The translations under genes and the position numbers were made by a program. The notes beneath the pieces were generated by a model. That model was not told where the DNA came from and did no database searches. It worked only from the letters and a program-made list of their open reading frames with translations. This document shows, in pieces, positions 46,199-54,091 of a DNA stretch of 64,000 nucleotides. Origin of the DNA: an uncultured Bacteroidia bacterium (GTDB taxonomy: Bacteria > Bacteroidota > Bacteroidia > Bacteroidales > UBA932). The first letter of the stretch is position 1, and each line of letters begins with the position of its first letter. The stretch spans positions 1 through 64,000 of the forward strand of contig CACYWN010000011.1 of NCBI GenBank assembly GCA_902778105.1. Direction: 5' to 3'.

Positions 46199-46522
46199 AT
46201 GATGGATAAACGCCTTCAACAGTTCCTGGATGCTGAAAACATCTCACAGGCACAACTGGCCGAGACGCTCGGCGTTGCGCGAGCCGGCATTTCGCACATC
46301 CTTTCCGGACGGAACAAACCAGGCTTCGATTTCCTGGAAGCGATGGCCCTCCATTTCCCGCAGGTCAATATGGACTGGCTGCTGACCGGAAAAGGACGGA
46401 TGTACAAGGACGCCACCGCTCCATCGCCTGAGAATCCCGTTTTTGCGACCCTTCAGCCTCCGCGCCGCGTTTCCAAGATTCTCGTCTTCTACGATGACAA
46501 TACATTTGAGGAGTTTCAATAA
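46199..46522 (+). CDS. XRE-family helix-turn-helix transcriptional regulator
   Basis: The 107-aa protein has an HTH_3 domain at about residues 5-60 (LQQFLDAENISQAQLAETLGVARAGISHILSGR) and a C-terminal tail ending VSKILVFYDDNTFEEFQ, which I recall from several Bacteroidota homologues. Two consecutive ATGs at 46199 and 46202 are possible starts. It precedes the PyrD-like gene by 36 bp and may regulate itself through the palindrome at its promoter. The target genes are not known. Confidence 0.85.
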   Translation: MMDKRLQQFLDAENISQAQLAETLGVARAGISHILSGRNKPGFDFLEAMALHFPQVNMDWLLTGKGRMYKDATAPSPENPVFATLQPPRRVSKILVFYDDNTFEEFQ

Positions 46523-46558
46523 GATTGTTATCTTTGTATCTCAAAACCAGGCGAATCG

Positions 46559-47365
46559 ATGAGCAATCTGCAACAGAGCGCACGCCGGATGATCTGGAGG
46601 CGTCACATTCCGGGCTTCAAAGCATGGAACCGCTTGTTTTACAGGCGAGAACACCCGTCTTTAGCCCGGGAGGCCTTTGGCGTCCGCTTCCCGCATCCGC
46701 TGGGCGTCGCTCCTGTCCTGGAACGCCAGTACGACCTGCTGGACGAGTTGGACAGCATCGGATTCGCCTTTACCGGCATCATTCCCGGCAGTACGCCCAT
46801 TCCGCTCATCGCCGACCGGCTGGCATCCCGCCAGTCCGAAATCATCGCCTCGGTCGAGTTGAGAGCCGAGGAATCGGACGAGAACCAGGTACAGGACCAT
46901 CTTGTCCGCACCTACTCGCTCCTGTATGACTTCGCCGATTATTTCATCATCGACATCAACCGGCAGAGCGGGCTTTCTTCGCTGGACGACCTCTCGGACT
47001 GGACCGGCATCCTGGACGAACTCCTCAGCCTGCGGCTGTGCTATGAACGCTACAAGCCTATCCTCCTGCGTCTTTCTCCCTCCCATACCGATGAGCAGAT
47101 GGGCAGGATCCTGGATTTCAGCCTGCTTTCAGGCATGGACGGATTTGTCGTTCCCGGGGTTTCCAAGGTCCGCCAGGTGTCCGCCTACACGAAAGGAAGG
47201 ATTCCGATCATCGGATCCGGCGCCATTACGGCCCCTGAGGACGCCATCGCCCTGCTCGACGCTGGTGCAACCCTCATCGAAATAGCCCAGGGAATCCCCT
47301 CCAAGGGAAATTCGACCTCCAAGCGCATCTTGAAGGCGATTGAAAAATCGAAACAAAAAGCATGA
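46559..47365 (+). CDS. Degenerate dihydroorotate dehydrogenase-like TIM-barrel protein
   Basis: The 268-aa protein aligns by eye with quinone-type PyrD: FGVRFPHPLGVAP for the usual FGL.F.NP.GLAAG, and PIIGSGAITAPEDAIALLDAGATLIEI for the FMN-phosphate loop. However, the D-K-(D/N) after the first motif, the N-R-x-G-F-N-N flavin/substrate motif and the NxSSPNT stretch with the catalytic base are all missing (DINRQSGLSS instead). The length is about 50-70 residues shorter than PyrD. It is therefore unlikely to make orotate; a flavin- or phosphate-binding role remains possible. It overlaps cinA by 4 nt. Confidence 0.65.
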   Translation: MSNLQQSARRMIWRRHIPGFKAWNRLFYRREHPSLAREAFGVRFPHPLGVAPVLERQYDLLDELDSIGFAFTGIIPGSTPIPLIADRLASRQSEIIASVELRAEESDENQVQDHLVRTYSLLYDFADYFIIDINRQSGLSSLDDLSDWTGILDELLSLRLCYERYKPILLRLSPSHTDEQMGRILDFSLLSGMDGFVVPGVSKVRQVSAYTKGRIPIIGSGAITAPEDAIALLDAGATLIEIAQGIPSKGNSTSKRILKAIEKSKQKA

Positions 47366-48633
47366 TCCAGGCATCCATCTGCACGATCGGCGACGAGATT
47401 CTCATCGGCCAGATCGTGGACACCAATTCTTCGCGGATCGCGACGGCCCTTGAGGAAGCCGGCATCCGCGTCACCCGGATGCTGTCCATCGGGGACAGCC
47501 GGGACGAGATTCTGAACAATCTCCAAAACGAGTTGACACTGAACGATATCGTAATCACTACCGGAGGACTTGGCCCTACGAAGGACGACATTACGAAAGG
47601 GGTCCTGGCCGAGCTTTCCGGAAGTTCAGGCTACGTCGAGCATCCCGGGCAGCTCAAGAAAATCCAGGAGATCCTGCACAGCCGCGGCCTGGACATGCTG
47701 GAAAGCAACCGGGCCCAGGCGCTGGTTCCGGACCGGTGCGACGTGATCGTGAACCAGAAAGGAACAGCCCCGATCATGGTATTCCGTTTCCCGGAGGAAT
47801 CGTTCGGAGCCACCCTCTACGCCCTTCCCGGCGTTCCGTTCGAAGCCGTCGGAGCCATTCCATCCGTCATGGAGGATATCCGGTCCCATTACTCGACGGA
47901 GAACATCCTCCATCGGAGTTTAATGGTTTTCGGTATAGCGGAATCCGCTCTGTCTGAACTGATTGCCCCTTGGGAAGATGCCCTGCCGGAGGATATGCAC
48001 CTTGCCTATCTCCCCCATCCGCTTACTGGAATCCGTCTTCGCCTGTCCATCTATGGCGGTTCGGAGGTTGAACAGGCAGCAAGGGTGAACGAGGAAGTGG
48101 GAAAACTGAAAGCAATCCTGGGAGACAAGATCTATTCCGAGAACGACGACACCCTCGAGGCGACGGTCGGCAGACTCCTGAAAGCCACGGGAAAGACGCT
48201 CAGCGCCGCCGAATCCTGCACGGGCGGGGAAATCTCCCATCTCATCACATCCGTACCCGGCTCTTCGGCCTACTACCTGGGATCGGTTACCTCTTATGCC
48301 GTCTCGGTGAAGGAGAAAGTCCTGGGGGTTCCCGCGGAGACCATCGAAGGTTTCGGCGTCGTCAGTTCGGAAGTCGCTGCCGCCATGGCGGAGGGCGTAC
48401 GAAACGTGACCGGCAGCGACTATGCCGTATCTACGACCGGACTTGCCGGACCGGACGGAGACGAGCGCAATCCTGTGGGTACGGTATGGATCGGAGCGGC
48501 CGGCCCGAATGGTACGAAAACCGTAAAAAAAGTCTTCAAGAACGATCGGAAACGCAATATCGAGCGTTTTGCCTCTTCTGCGCTCGATTTTTTACGCCAG
48601 ATGATTCTTGAAGATTTAAAATGCTGTAAATAA
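47362..48633 (+). CDS. cinA: CinA-family protein (nicotinamide-nucleotide amidohydrolase)
   Basis: The 423-aa protein has an N-terminal MoaB/MogA-like COG1058 domain (GDEILIGQIVDTNSSRIA, TTGGLGPTKDDITK) and a C-terminal PncC amidohydrolase domain (LSAAESCTGGEISHLITSVPGSSAYYLG, TTGLAGPDGDE). Full-length CinA recycles NMN and can act on ADP-ribose. It overlaps the PyrD-like gene stop by 4 nt and ends at a strong terminator hairpin. Confidence 0.93.
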   Translation: MIQASICTIGDEILIGQIVDTNSSRIATALEEAGIRVTRMLSIGDSRDEILNNLQNELTLNDIVITTGGLGPTKDDITKGVLAELSGSSGYVEHPGQLKKIQEILHSRGLDMLESNRAQALVPDRCDVIVNQKGTAPIMVFRFPEESFGATLYALPGVPFEAVGAIPSVMEDIRSHYSTENILHRSLMVFGIAESALSELIAPWEDALPEDMHLAYLPHPLTGIRLRLSIYGGSEVEQAARVNEEVGKLKAILGDKIYSENDDTLEATVGRLLKATGKTLSAAESCTGGEISHLITSVPGSSAYYLGSVTSYAVSVKEKVLGVPAETIEGFGVVSSEVAAAMAEGVRNVTGSDYAVSTTGLAGPDGDERNPVGTVWIGAAGPNGTKTVKKVFKNDRKRNIERFASSALDFLRQMILEDLKCCK

Positions 48634-48637
48634 AGCA

Positions 48638-48678
48638 GTAAAACAAAAAAGTTAAAACGTATAACTTTTTTGTTTTAC
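48638..48678. terminator. Perfect bidirectional terminator between cinA and the M19 dipeptidase
   Basis: A 17-bp arm at 48638-48654 (GTAAAACAAAAAAGTTA) is exactly repeated in inverted form at 48662-48678 with a 7-nt loop. The A- and T-rich arms give a T-run after the stem on either strand. The right arm and loop encode the last codons of the dipeptidase, whose stop is at 48652. Confidence 0.8.
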
Positions 48679-49740
48679 CCGTTTCATCACTTCCAGAAGG
48701 TTCCTTCCAGCCACTTTTTCCACCGATTCGGCATCATATCCGCGTCGAATCATCTCATCGAAGATTCCTCCGATGAGGGAGACGTTTTCCAGTCCCTTCG
48801 GCGGCACCAGGATGCCGTCGAAGTCGGAGCCGATCCCGACGTGGTCGATACCCGCAAGGGAGACGGCATGATCGATATGGTCCACGATTTCCGGAATTCC
48901 CGGACGCCAGAGCGTTTCCAGTTTGTCCTGCATCTTTTCCCAAGCTCGCACCCGCGCGGGGTCGGACGGATCCTGGATGAATGCGGCTTCCACCTTTTCT
49001 CCTTCATCGAACAAGGCGGCATCGGACGGATCGGAAAGAAAACGGTCCGACAGGAAGGCGGGATAGAAATTGATTCCGACATAGCCGCCGGTCTCCCCCA
49101 GCGCCTGCAGCATTTCATCGGTCAGGTTCCGCCGATGGTTGCAAAGGGCCCGGCAGCAGGAATGGGTGGCGATCACAGGAGCCTCGGACAAACGGATGCA
49201 ATCCCAGAAAGTCTCATCGGAAGCATGGGACAGGTCCACCATCATCCCCAACTCGTTCATCTCCCGGACCACTTCTTTTCCGAAAGGGCTCAAACCATGC
49301 CAATGCGTCCCTTCCGCCGCGCTGTCCGCGATGGCGTTGTCCCCATTATGCGTGAGCGTCAGATAACTGACACCCAACCGGTAAAAGGTTCTCAACAGGG
49401 ACAGCGACCGTTGGATGGGAGAGCCATTCTCCATCCCGATGAAAACGGAGATCGATCCGTCCTTCTCATTCCCTTCAGCCTCCTCCGGAGAAAAGGCCAG
49501 CGAGGCGTATTCCGGATTGGCGTCCACCGCATCATAGACGGCGGAAATCATCTCCAAAGCATACCGGGTAGCCGCATCCGGCGCCAGGGACGCCGGGGTG
49601 TAGAGGGCAAAAAACGAACCGCCGACTCCCCCGCGCCTGAGTTTGGGGAAGTCGACGTGTCCATAGCGGTTGTCGATGCCTATGTTCCGGAGCCGGATGA
49701 GCTGGGAAGGGGTATCGACATGACTGTCATAGATCTGCAT
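48652..49740 (-). CDS. Membrane dipeptidase (peptidase M19, renal dipeptidase family)
   Basis: The 362-aa metalloenzyme hydrolyses dipeptides, in some members D-amino-acid dipeptides or beta-lactams. Zinc-site motifs are YDSHVDTP (HxD), GMENG, TLTHNGDN, MVDLSHASD and ATHSCCRAL, and VGIGSDFDG closes the barrel. There is no signal peptide, so it is probably cytosolic. It is the last gene of the series starting at valS; its start overlaps the GIN-protein stop by 1 nt. Confidence 0.92.
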   Translation of the reverse strand: MQIYDSHVDTPSQLIRLRNIGIDNRYGHVDFPKLRRGGVGGSFFALYTPASLAPDAATRYALEMISAVYDAVDANPEYASLAFSPEEAEGNEKDGSISVFIGMENGSPIQRSLSLLRTFYRLGVSYLTLTHNGDNAIADSAAEGTHWHGLSPFGKEVVREMNELGMMVDLSHASDETFWDCIRLSEAPVIATHSCCRALCNHRRNLTDEMLQALGETGGYVGINFYPAFLSDRFLSDPSDAALFDEGEKVEAAFIQDPSDPARVRAWEKMQDKLETLWRPGIPEIVDHIDHAVSLAGIDHVGIGSDFDGILVPPKGLENVSLIGGIFDEMIRRGYDAESVEKVAGRNLLEVMKRVKQKSYTF

Positions 49741-50753
49741 TACTTGGTACCGTAAGGAGCCAGGGTGGATTTCACGATCTTGCCGATCCGGAATTCCGGG
49801 GAACCGCTGTAATACAGGGAACTGCCGCCGACCAGGGTCGCATTGACCCGGCGGGAAACGCTGGTTGTCACGCTGGAAGAATTGGCCAGGTTGGCATCCA
49901 CCTCATTGAACGGCATCGCATAGGCATCCACGGAAGAAGAACGCGTTCCCTTGACCGTCAGATTATCTCCTTTTCCGGAAAGGATGACCTTGGAACTTCC
50001 TTCGCAGGTGACATTCACTTTCTCCGTTTCGGAGGTGACGCTGACCTGGGAAGAGCCAGATGTGAAGAGGTTCATGGAATGGCAGGGACCGCTGGCAACC
50101 ACGACGGAAGAGCCGTCCGAATTGACGGCAAGTTCGTTGCCGCTGAAGGTGAGTTTCAGATTGGCATTTCCGTCCGTACTGACCTCGACCCCCCTGTCGC
50201 TCTTCACGGAAAGGATGGCCTGCGCGTTCTTCTTCAGGATGATCTTGGCCGTAGTCGCATTCAAGGCCAGGTTCTTGACCTGGCTCTTCCCAGCGGCGGT
50301 CAGTTCGAACTCGGGTGAGAGGAATTCATCCACACCGATGAAGGAAGCATTGTCATTCAAGGCGATGGACTTGATCTCCGGCGTATAGACGACAGCGCGG
50401 AAGACGGGCGTCAGGCCGCCTTTACCTTTGTAAAGCTTCTTGATTTCCTTGGGTACGGATTTTTCATCGAAGGAAAGATAGAGGGTCTTCGCCTTCACAT
50501 ACACTTCGACATAAGGCTGGAGGTCCTTGTCGACGGTCAGGCGGACACCATAGGCTCCGCGGGCCAGACTGACTTCGAAGTCGTTGGAGACGTTGATGCC
50601 GTTGAATTCGGAAACCGGAATCTCCTTGTCGGCCAGCTGGGCAGCAAGCGACTGGGCACGCACCGGCTGGGGGGCCAGCACCAGGACAGCTGCGAAAGCA
50701 ATCATTCCGATGAAAGCTTTCAAATTCTTGTCAATCAATCTTTTCATATCCAT
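49740..50753 (-). CDS. Secreted GIN-domain (DUF2807) protein
   Basis: The 337-aa protein has a signal peptide ending near PVRAQ at about residue 34. The mature part (FNGINVSNDFEVSLARGAYG...GSSKVILSGKGDNLTVKGTRSSSVDA) is the right-handed beta-helix-like putative auto-transporter adhesin head domain, GIN, common in Bacteroidota. Function is unproven; a cell-surface or periplasmic binding role is usual speculation. Start could also be ATG 50747, dropping two residues. Confidence 0.82.
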   Translation of the reverse strand: MDMKRLIDKNLKAFIGMIAFAAVLVLAPQPVRAQSLAAQLADKEIPVSEFNGINVSNDFEVSLARGAYGVRLTVDKDLQPYVEVYVKAKTLYLSFDEKSVPKEIKKLYKGKGGLTPVFRAVVYTPEIKSIALNDNASFIGVDEFLSPEFELTAAGKSQVKNLALNATTAKIILKKNAQAILSVKSDRGVEVSTDGNANLKLTFSGNELAVNSDGSSVVVASGPCHSMNLFTSGSSQVSVTSETEKVNVTCEGSSKVILSGKGDNLTVKGTRSSSVDAYAMPFNEVDANLANSSSVTTSVSRRVNATLVGGSSLYYSGSPEFRIGKIVKSTLAPYGTK

Positions 50754-50759
50754 AGAGTA

Positions 50760-52685
50760 TTAGTTATCCAATTTAGTCATCTGTTCGCTCCACTCTTCGG
50801 TGAAAGCATCCAGGCTCATCTTGTTCTCCAGGTATTCCCGGGTCAGCTCCATCACGTCGTCTTCCTTTCCGGGAGCAGCCAGCACTTTCTCGATGGCCGC
50901 CTGGCGTTTTTCCAGCTTGCCGATCTCCTTCTCCAGATAATCCACCCGGTTCTGGATTTTCCGGATTTCCCTGGAAACGGACTTGCGGGCCTGGAAGGAT
51001 TCCTGGGCTTCGGTCTTCCTTACGTCCACCGGTTTTTCCTCGACGGTGAAACGGCGCTCCAGCTCCTGCAGGCTTTCGAGTTTCCGCTTGGCCAGGAAAT
51101 CGGTCACACCGCCGAGATGCTCCTTCACCTTCCCGTCCCGGAACTCATACAGCTTGTCCACCAGCCCGTCCAGGAAATCCCGGTCATGGGACACTACAAT
51201 GAGCGTGCCGTCAAAGGCCTGCAGGGCCTGCTTCAACCGATCCTTGGAGCGGATGTCCATGTGGTTCGTGGGTTCGTCCAGGGCCAGGACGTTGTAGGGC
51301 TGGAGCATCAGTTTGGCCATTCCCAGCCGGGCACGCTCACCGCCGCTGAGGACAGACACTTTCTTGTCGATATCTTCGCCCTTGAACAGGAAAGCGCCCA
51401 GCAGATCCCGCAGCCGCGTACGGATCTCCCCGACGGCTATCCGGTCCAACGTACCGAAGACCGTCTCGTTCTTGTCCAGGACATCCTCCTGATTCTGAGC
51501 GTAATAGCCGATGTGGACGTTGTGTCCCACCTTCGCCTCGCCGGAAATCGGGTCCAGTTCACCCATGATGACCCGCATCAGCGTGGTCTTTCCCTCGCCG
51601 TTCCGGCCGATCAGGGCGACTTTTTCGCCGCGCTTGATTTCGATCTCCGCATCGCGGAATACGATTTTCTGCGGATAACCCACTGTCAAGTCCGTTCCCT
51701 TGAAGACGACGTCGCCGGAACGCTGCGCCGGCGGAAAGCGGAGATTCAGTTTCGCATCGTCCGTCTCGTCGATTTCGATCCGGTCCAGTTTTTCGAGCGC
51801 CTTGATGCGGGATTGGACCTGGTTGGACTTCGTAGGCTTGTAACGGAACTTGTTGATGAAATCCTCCGTCTTCTCGATCATCCGCTGCTGGTTCTCGTAA
51901 GCGGCCGTCTGCTGCGCAAGCCGTTCGGCCCGGAGGGTGACATATTGGCTGTATGGAACTTTATAGTCATGGATATGTCCCAAAAGAATCTCCACGGTCC
52001 GGGTGGTGACATTATCCAGGAACTTGCGGTCATGGGAAACGAGGAGCAGGGAGCCGCGGTAAGACTTCAGGTAATCCTCGAACCACTCGATGGATTCAAT
52101 GTCCAGATGGTTCGTAGGCTCGTCCAGCAGGAGGACATCGGGATGTGCCAGGAGCACCTTTGCCAGTTCGATGCGCATGTTCCAGCCCTGGCTGAAGGTT
52201 TCGGTATGGCGGTTCAGCTCATCTTCCTTGAAGCCCAGGCCGAAGAGCGTCCGCTCCGCCTGCACCCGGGGAGACTCCCCCGTTTCCAGCGCCAAACGGT
52301 CGTTAATCTCGTTAAGACGATCGATCAATTTAGCGTAATCGGCTGATTCATAGTCTGTACGCTCCCCCAGTTGGACATTGATCCGGTCCAGTTCACGCTC
52401 CATCTCGTGCAGGTGGTCGAACACGGTCATCACCTCATCGATGACACTCCGGCCACGATGGTGTTCCATGATCTGGGGCAGGTAGCCGATGCGGAGGTCC
52501 GCAGGCATGTCGATATGGCCCGAAGTGGGGCTCTGCTCCCCCGTGATCAGCTTCATCAGCGTGGACTTGCCGGCTCCGTTCTTTCCGACGAGGCCGATCT
52601 TGTCGCTTTCGCTGATATGGACGCTGATGTCGTCCAGGAGCGTAAAACTCCCGTAAGCGACCGTTACATCATTCAGGGAGATCAT
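50760..52685 (-). CDS. ABC-F family ATPase
   Basis: The 641-aa protein has two ABC domains without membrane segments, as in ribosome-associated ABC-F proteins. Walker A is GKNGAGKST and GRNGEGKTT; Walker B is LLLDEPTNHLD and LALDEPTNHMD. The first signature is FSQGWNMRIELAK, with Gln in the place of a usual Gly, and the second LSGGERARLGMAK is standard. A Lys-rich inter-domain linker (RYKPTKSNQVQSRIKALEKLD) and a C-terminal coiled coil resemble Uup/YdiF types. It overlaps tatC by 4 nt. Confidence 0.92.
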   Translation of the reverse strand: MISLNDVTVAYGSFTLLDDISVHISESDKIGLVGKNGAGKSTLMKLITGEQSPTSGHIDMPADLRIGYLPQIMEHHRGRSVIDEVMTVFDHLHEMERELDRINVQLGERTDYESADYAKLIDRLNEINDRLALETGESPRVQAERTLFGLGFKEDELNRHTETFSQGWNMRIELAKVLLAHPDVLLLDEPTNHLDIESIEWFEDYLKSYRGSLLLVSHDRKFLDNVTTRTVEILLGHIHDYKVPYSQYVTLRAERLAQQTAAYENQQRMIEKTEDFINKFRYKPTKSNQVQSRIKALEKLDRIEIDETDDAKLNLRFPPAQRSGDVVFKGTDLTVGYPQKIVFRDAEIEIKRGEKVALIGRNGEGKTTLMRVIMGELDPISGEAKVGHNVHIGYYAQNQEDVLDKNETVFGTLDRIAVGEIRTRLRDLLGAFLFKGEDIDKKVSVLSGGERARLGMAKLMLQPYNVLALDEPTNHMDIRSKDRLKQALQAFDGTLIVVSHDRDFLDGLVDKLYEFRDGKVKEHLGGVTDFLAKRKLESLQELERRFTVEEKPVDVRKTEAQESFQARKSVSREIRKIQNRVDYLEKEIGKLEKRQAAIEKVLAAPGKEDDVMELTREYLENKMSLDAFTEEWSEQMTKLDN

Positions 52686-53422
52686 TTCTTACAAAGCAAT
52701 ACGGATAATTCGAACAGCAGCCAAAGGGGCACTGCGGCAATCAACATGGAAAGAGGATCCGCCGGCGTAATGATGGCGGCGACGACAAGTACCGCAACCA
52801 GGGCATGCTTCCGGTATTTATTGAGCGCAGCACGATGCAGGACCCCCAGATGGGACAGGAGGACGACCACCATCGGGAATTCGAAAACGATGCCGAAGGC
52901 CAGGATGGTGGAATTGAAAAGAGAGATGTAGGAATCCAGGGTGATGGAATTCTGGACCAGATCGCTGACCTGATAAGTCAGGAAAAAGTGAAGCGCCAGC
53001 GGCAGGATGATCAGATAACCCACCAGAAGACCCACATAGAACAGGACACTTCCTCCGATGAAGGCCACCCTGACCGGTTTTTTCTCCTGTTCATACAGGG
53101 CGGGAGCGATGAACCGCCAGATTTCGAAACAGATGTAAGGAAAAGACAGGATAAATCCCAAAATCACGGATTCTTTCATGTGGACCATGAACTGAGCGGT
53201 CACGTTCACGTTGATCAGATCCACGTCCACAGGAGAACCCATCCATTCATAAAGGAAAAATCCCGGGGCGATGGGACCGAACACGATCTTTCCGAATACG
53301 AATTCCCGGAAACAGAATACCGCGACGGAAAGCAGCAAAATGGAGAGCGCCGACCGAACGATAGTTCCCCGGAGCACTTCCAAATGGTCCCAAAAGGACA
53401 TTTCCTTGTCCTTGGAGTCCAC
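52682..53422 (-). CDS. tatC: Twin-arginine translocase subunit TatC
   Basis: TatC is the receptor and core of the Tat pathway, which exports folded proteins. It is 246 aa with six membrane segments. The N-terminal signature MSFWDHLEVLR includes the conserved Glu that binds the twin-arginine motif, and FEFPMVVVLLSHLGVL lies in the fourth or fifth segment. Its start is 7 nt after tatA, so both subunits are made together. Confidence 0.96.
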   Translation of the reverse strand: MDSKDKEMSFWDHLEVLRGTIVRSALSILLLSVAVFCFREFVFGKIVFGPIAPGFFLYEWMGSPVDVDLINVNVTAQFMVHMKESVILGFILSFPYICFEIWRFIAPALYEQEKKPVRVAFIGGSVLFYVGLLVGYLIILPLALHFFLTYQVSDLVQNSITLDSYISLFNSTILAFGIVFEFPMVVVLLSHLGVLHRAALNKYRKHALVAVLVVAAIITPADPLSMLIAAVPLWLLFELSVLLCKK

Positions 53423-53429
53423 TCAGCGA

Positions 53430-53636
53430 CTACTTTTTATCTTCTTCGCCTTCGACATCCTCGAGTTCCTTCTCCACCTCCTTCATCCCCTGCTTGAAAC
53501 TCTTGACGCCTTTTCCGAGCCCCTTCATGAACTCTGGAATCTTGTTGGCGCCGAAAAGTACCAGGATGACAACGGCGATGATGACGACCTGCCAAGGGCC
53601 GATGACACCGAGCGGATAGATTAACAGTGTGTTCAT
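53430..53636 (-). CDS. tatA: Sec-independent translocase subunit TatA
   Basis: TatA is the pore-forming subunit of the Tat system. It is 68 aa: one membrane helix ([22 protein letters not shown]), the FG hinge, an amphipathic helix ([22 protein letters not shown]) and an acidic tail. No tatB is seen, as expected for Bacteroidota. Confidence 0.95.
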   Translation of the reverse strand: MNTLLIYPLGVIGPWQVVIIAVVILVLFGANKIPEFMKGLGKGVKSFKQGMKEVEKELEDVEGEEDKK

Positions 53637-53647
53637 ATTCCTGTGTT

Positions 53648-54055
53648 TTACAGTCTTTCTTCAATCATGGTCTGAATCACTTCCGGACAACGGACCGGAA
53701 GGAAGGTCTGCGAATCGATGAATCCCAGGGTAACCGCCCCTTCCGCACACACTTCACCGTTCTGGTTGAGGACAGACTGGCGGACGACGAGTTTCGCCAG
53801 GGGGACCTTGTCGATCTCTGCCACCGCCGTGAGGACATCCCCCATCCGGGCCGGATGTTTGAACCGGCACTCGACCGAGACGATCGGAATCATCACGCCG
53901 TACTCGCTCTCGCACCGCTCGATGGGAAATCCCCAATCCGCCATCATCTGGTTTCGGGCAATCTCGAAATAACGGATATAATTCGAGTGATGGACCACAG
54001 CCATCTGGTCGGTTTCGTAGTACCGGACGGGGAAAGATACCTCAAAATGCGTCAT
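53648..54055 (-). CDS. Acyl-CoA thioesterase (YbgC/4HBT hot-dog family)
   Basis: The 135-aa protein has the hot-dog fold signature [24 protein letters not shown], with the catalytic Asp and the HHxxY motif at about residues 14-27. It should hydrolyse acyl-CoA thioesters; chain specificity is unknown. It sits between valS (36 bp upstream, across a hairpin) and tatA (11 nt). Confidence 0.9.
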   Translation of the reverse strand: MTHFEVSFPVRYYETDQMAVVHHSNYIRYFEIARNQMMADWGFPIERCESEYGVMIPIVSVECRFKHPARMGDVLTAVAEIDKVPLAKLVVRQSVLNQNGEVCAEGAVTLGFIDSQTFLPVRCPEVIQTMIEERL

Positions 54056-54088
54056 AACAAAAATGTTAGAACGTTAAACAATTTTGTT
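54056..54088 (-). terminator. AT-rich hairpin after valS
   Basis: AACAAAAATGTT (54056-54067) pairs with AACAATTTTGTT (54077-54088) with one mismatch and a 9-nt loop, and the minus-strand downstream arm is T-rich. It could end or reduce transcription between valS and the thioesterase-tat genes. Confidence 0.5.
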
Positions 54089-54091
54089 TTA

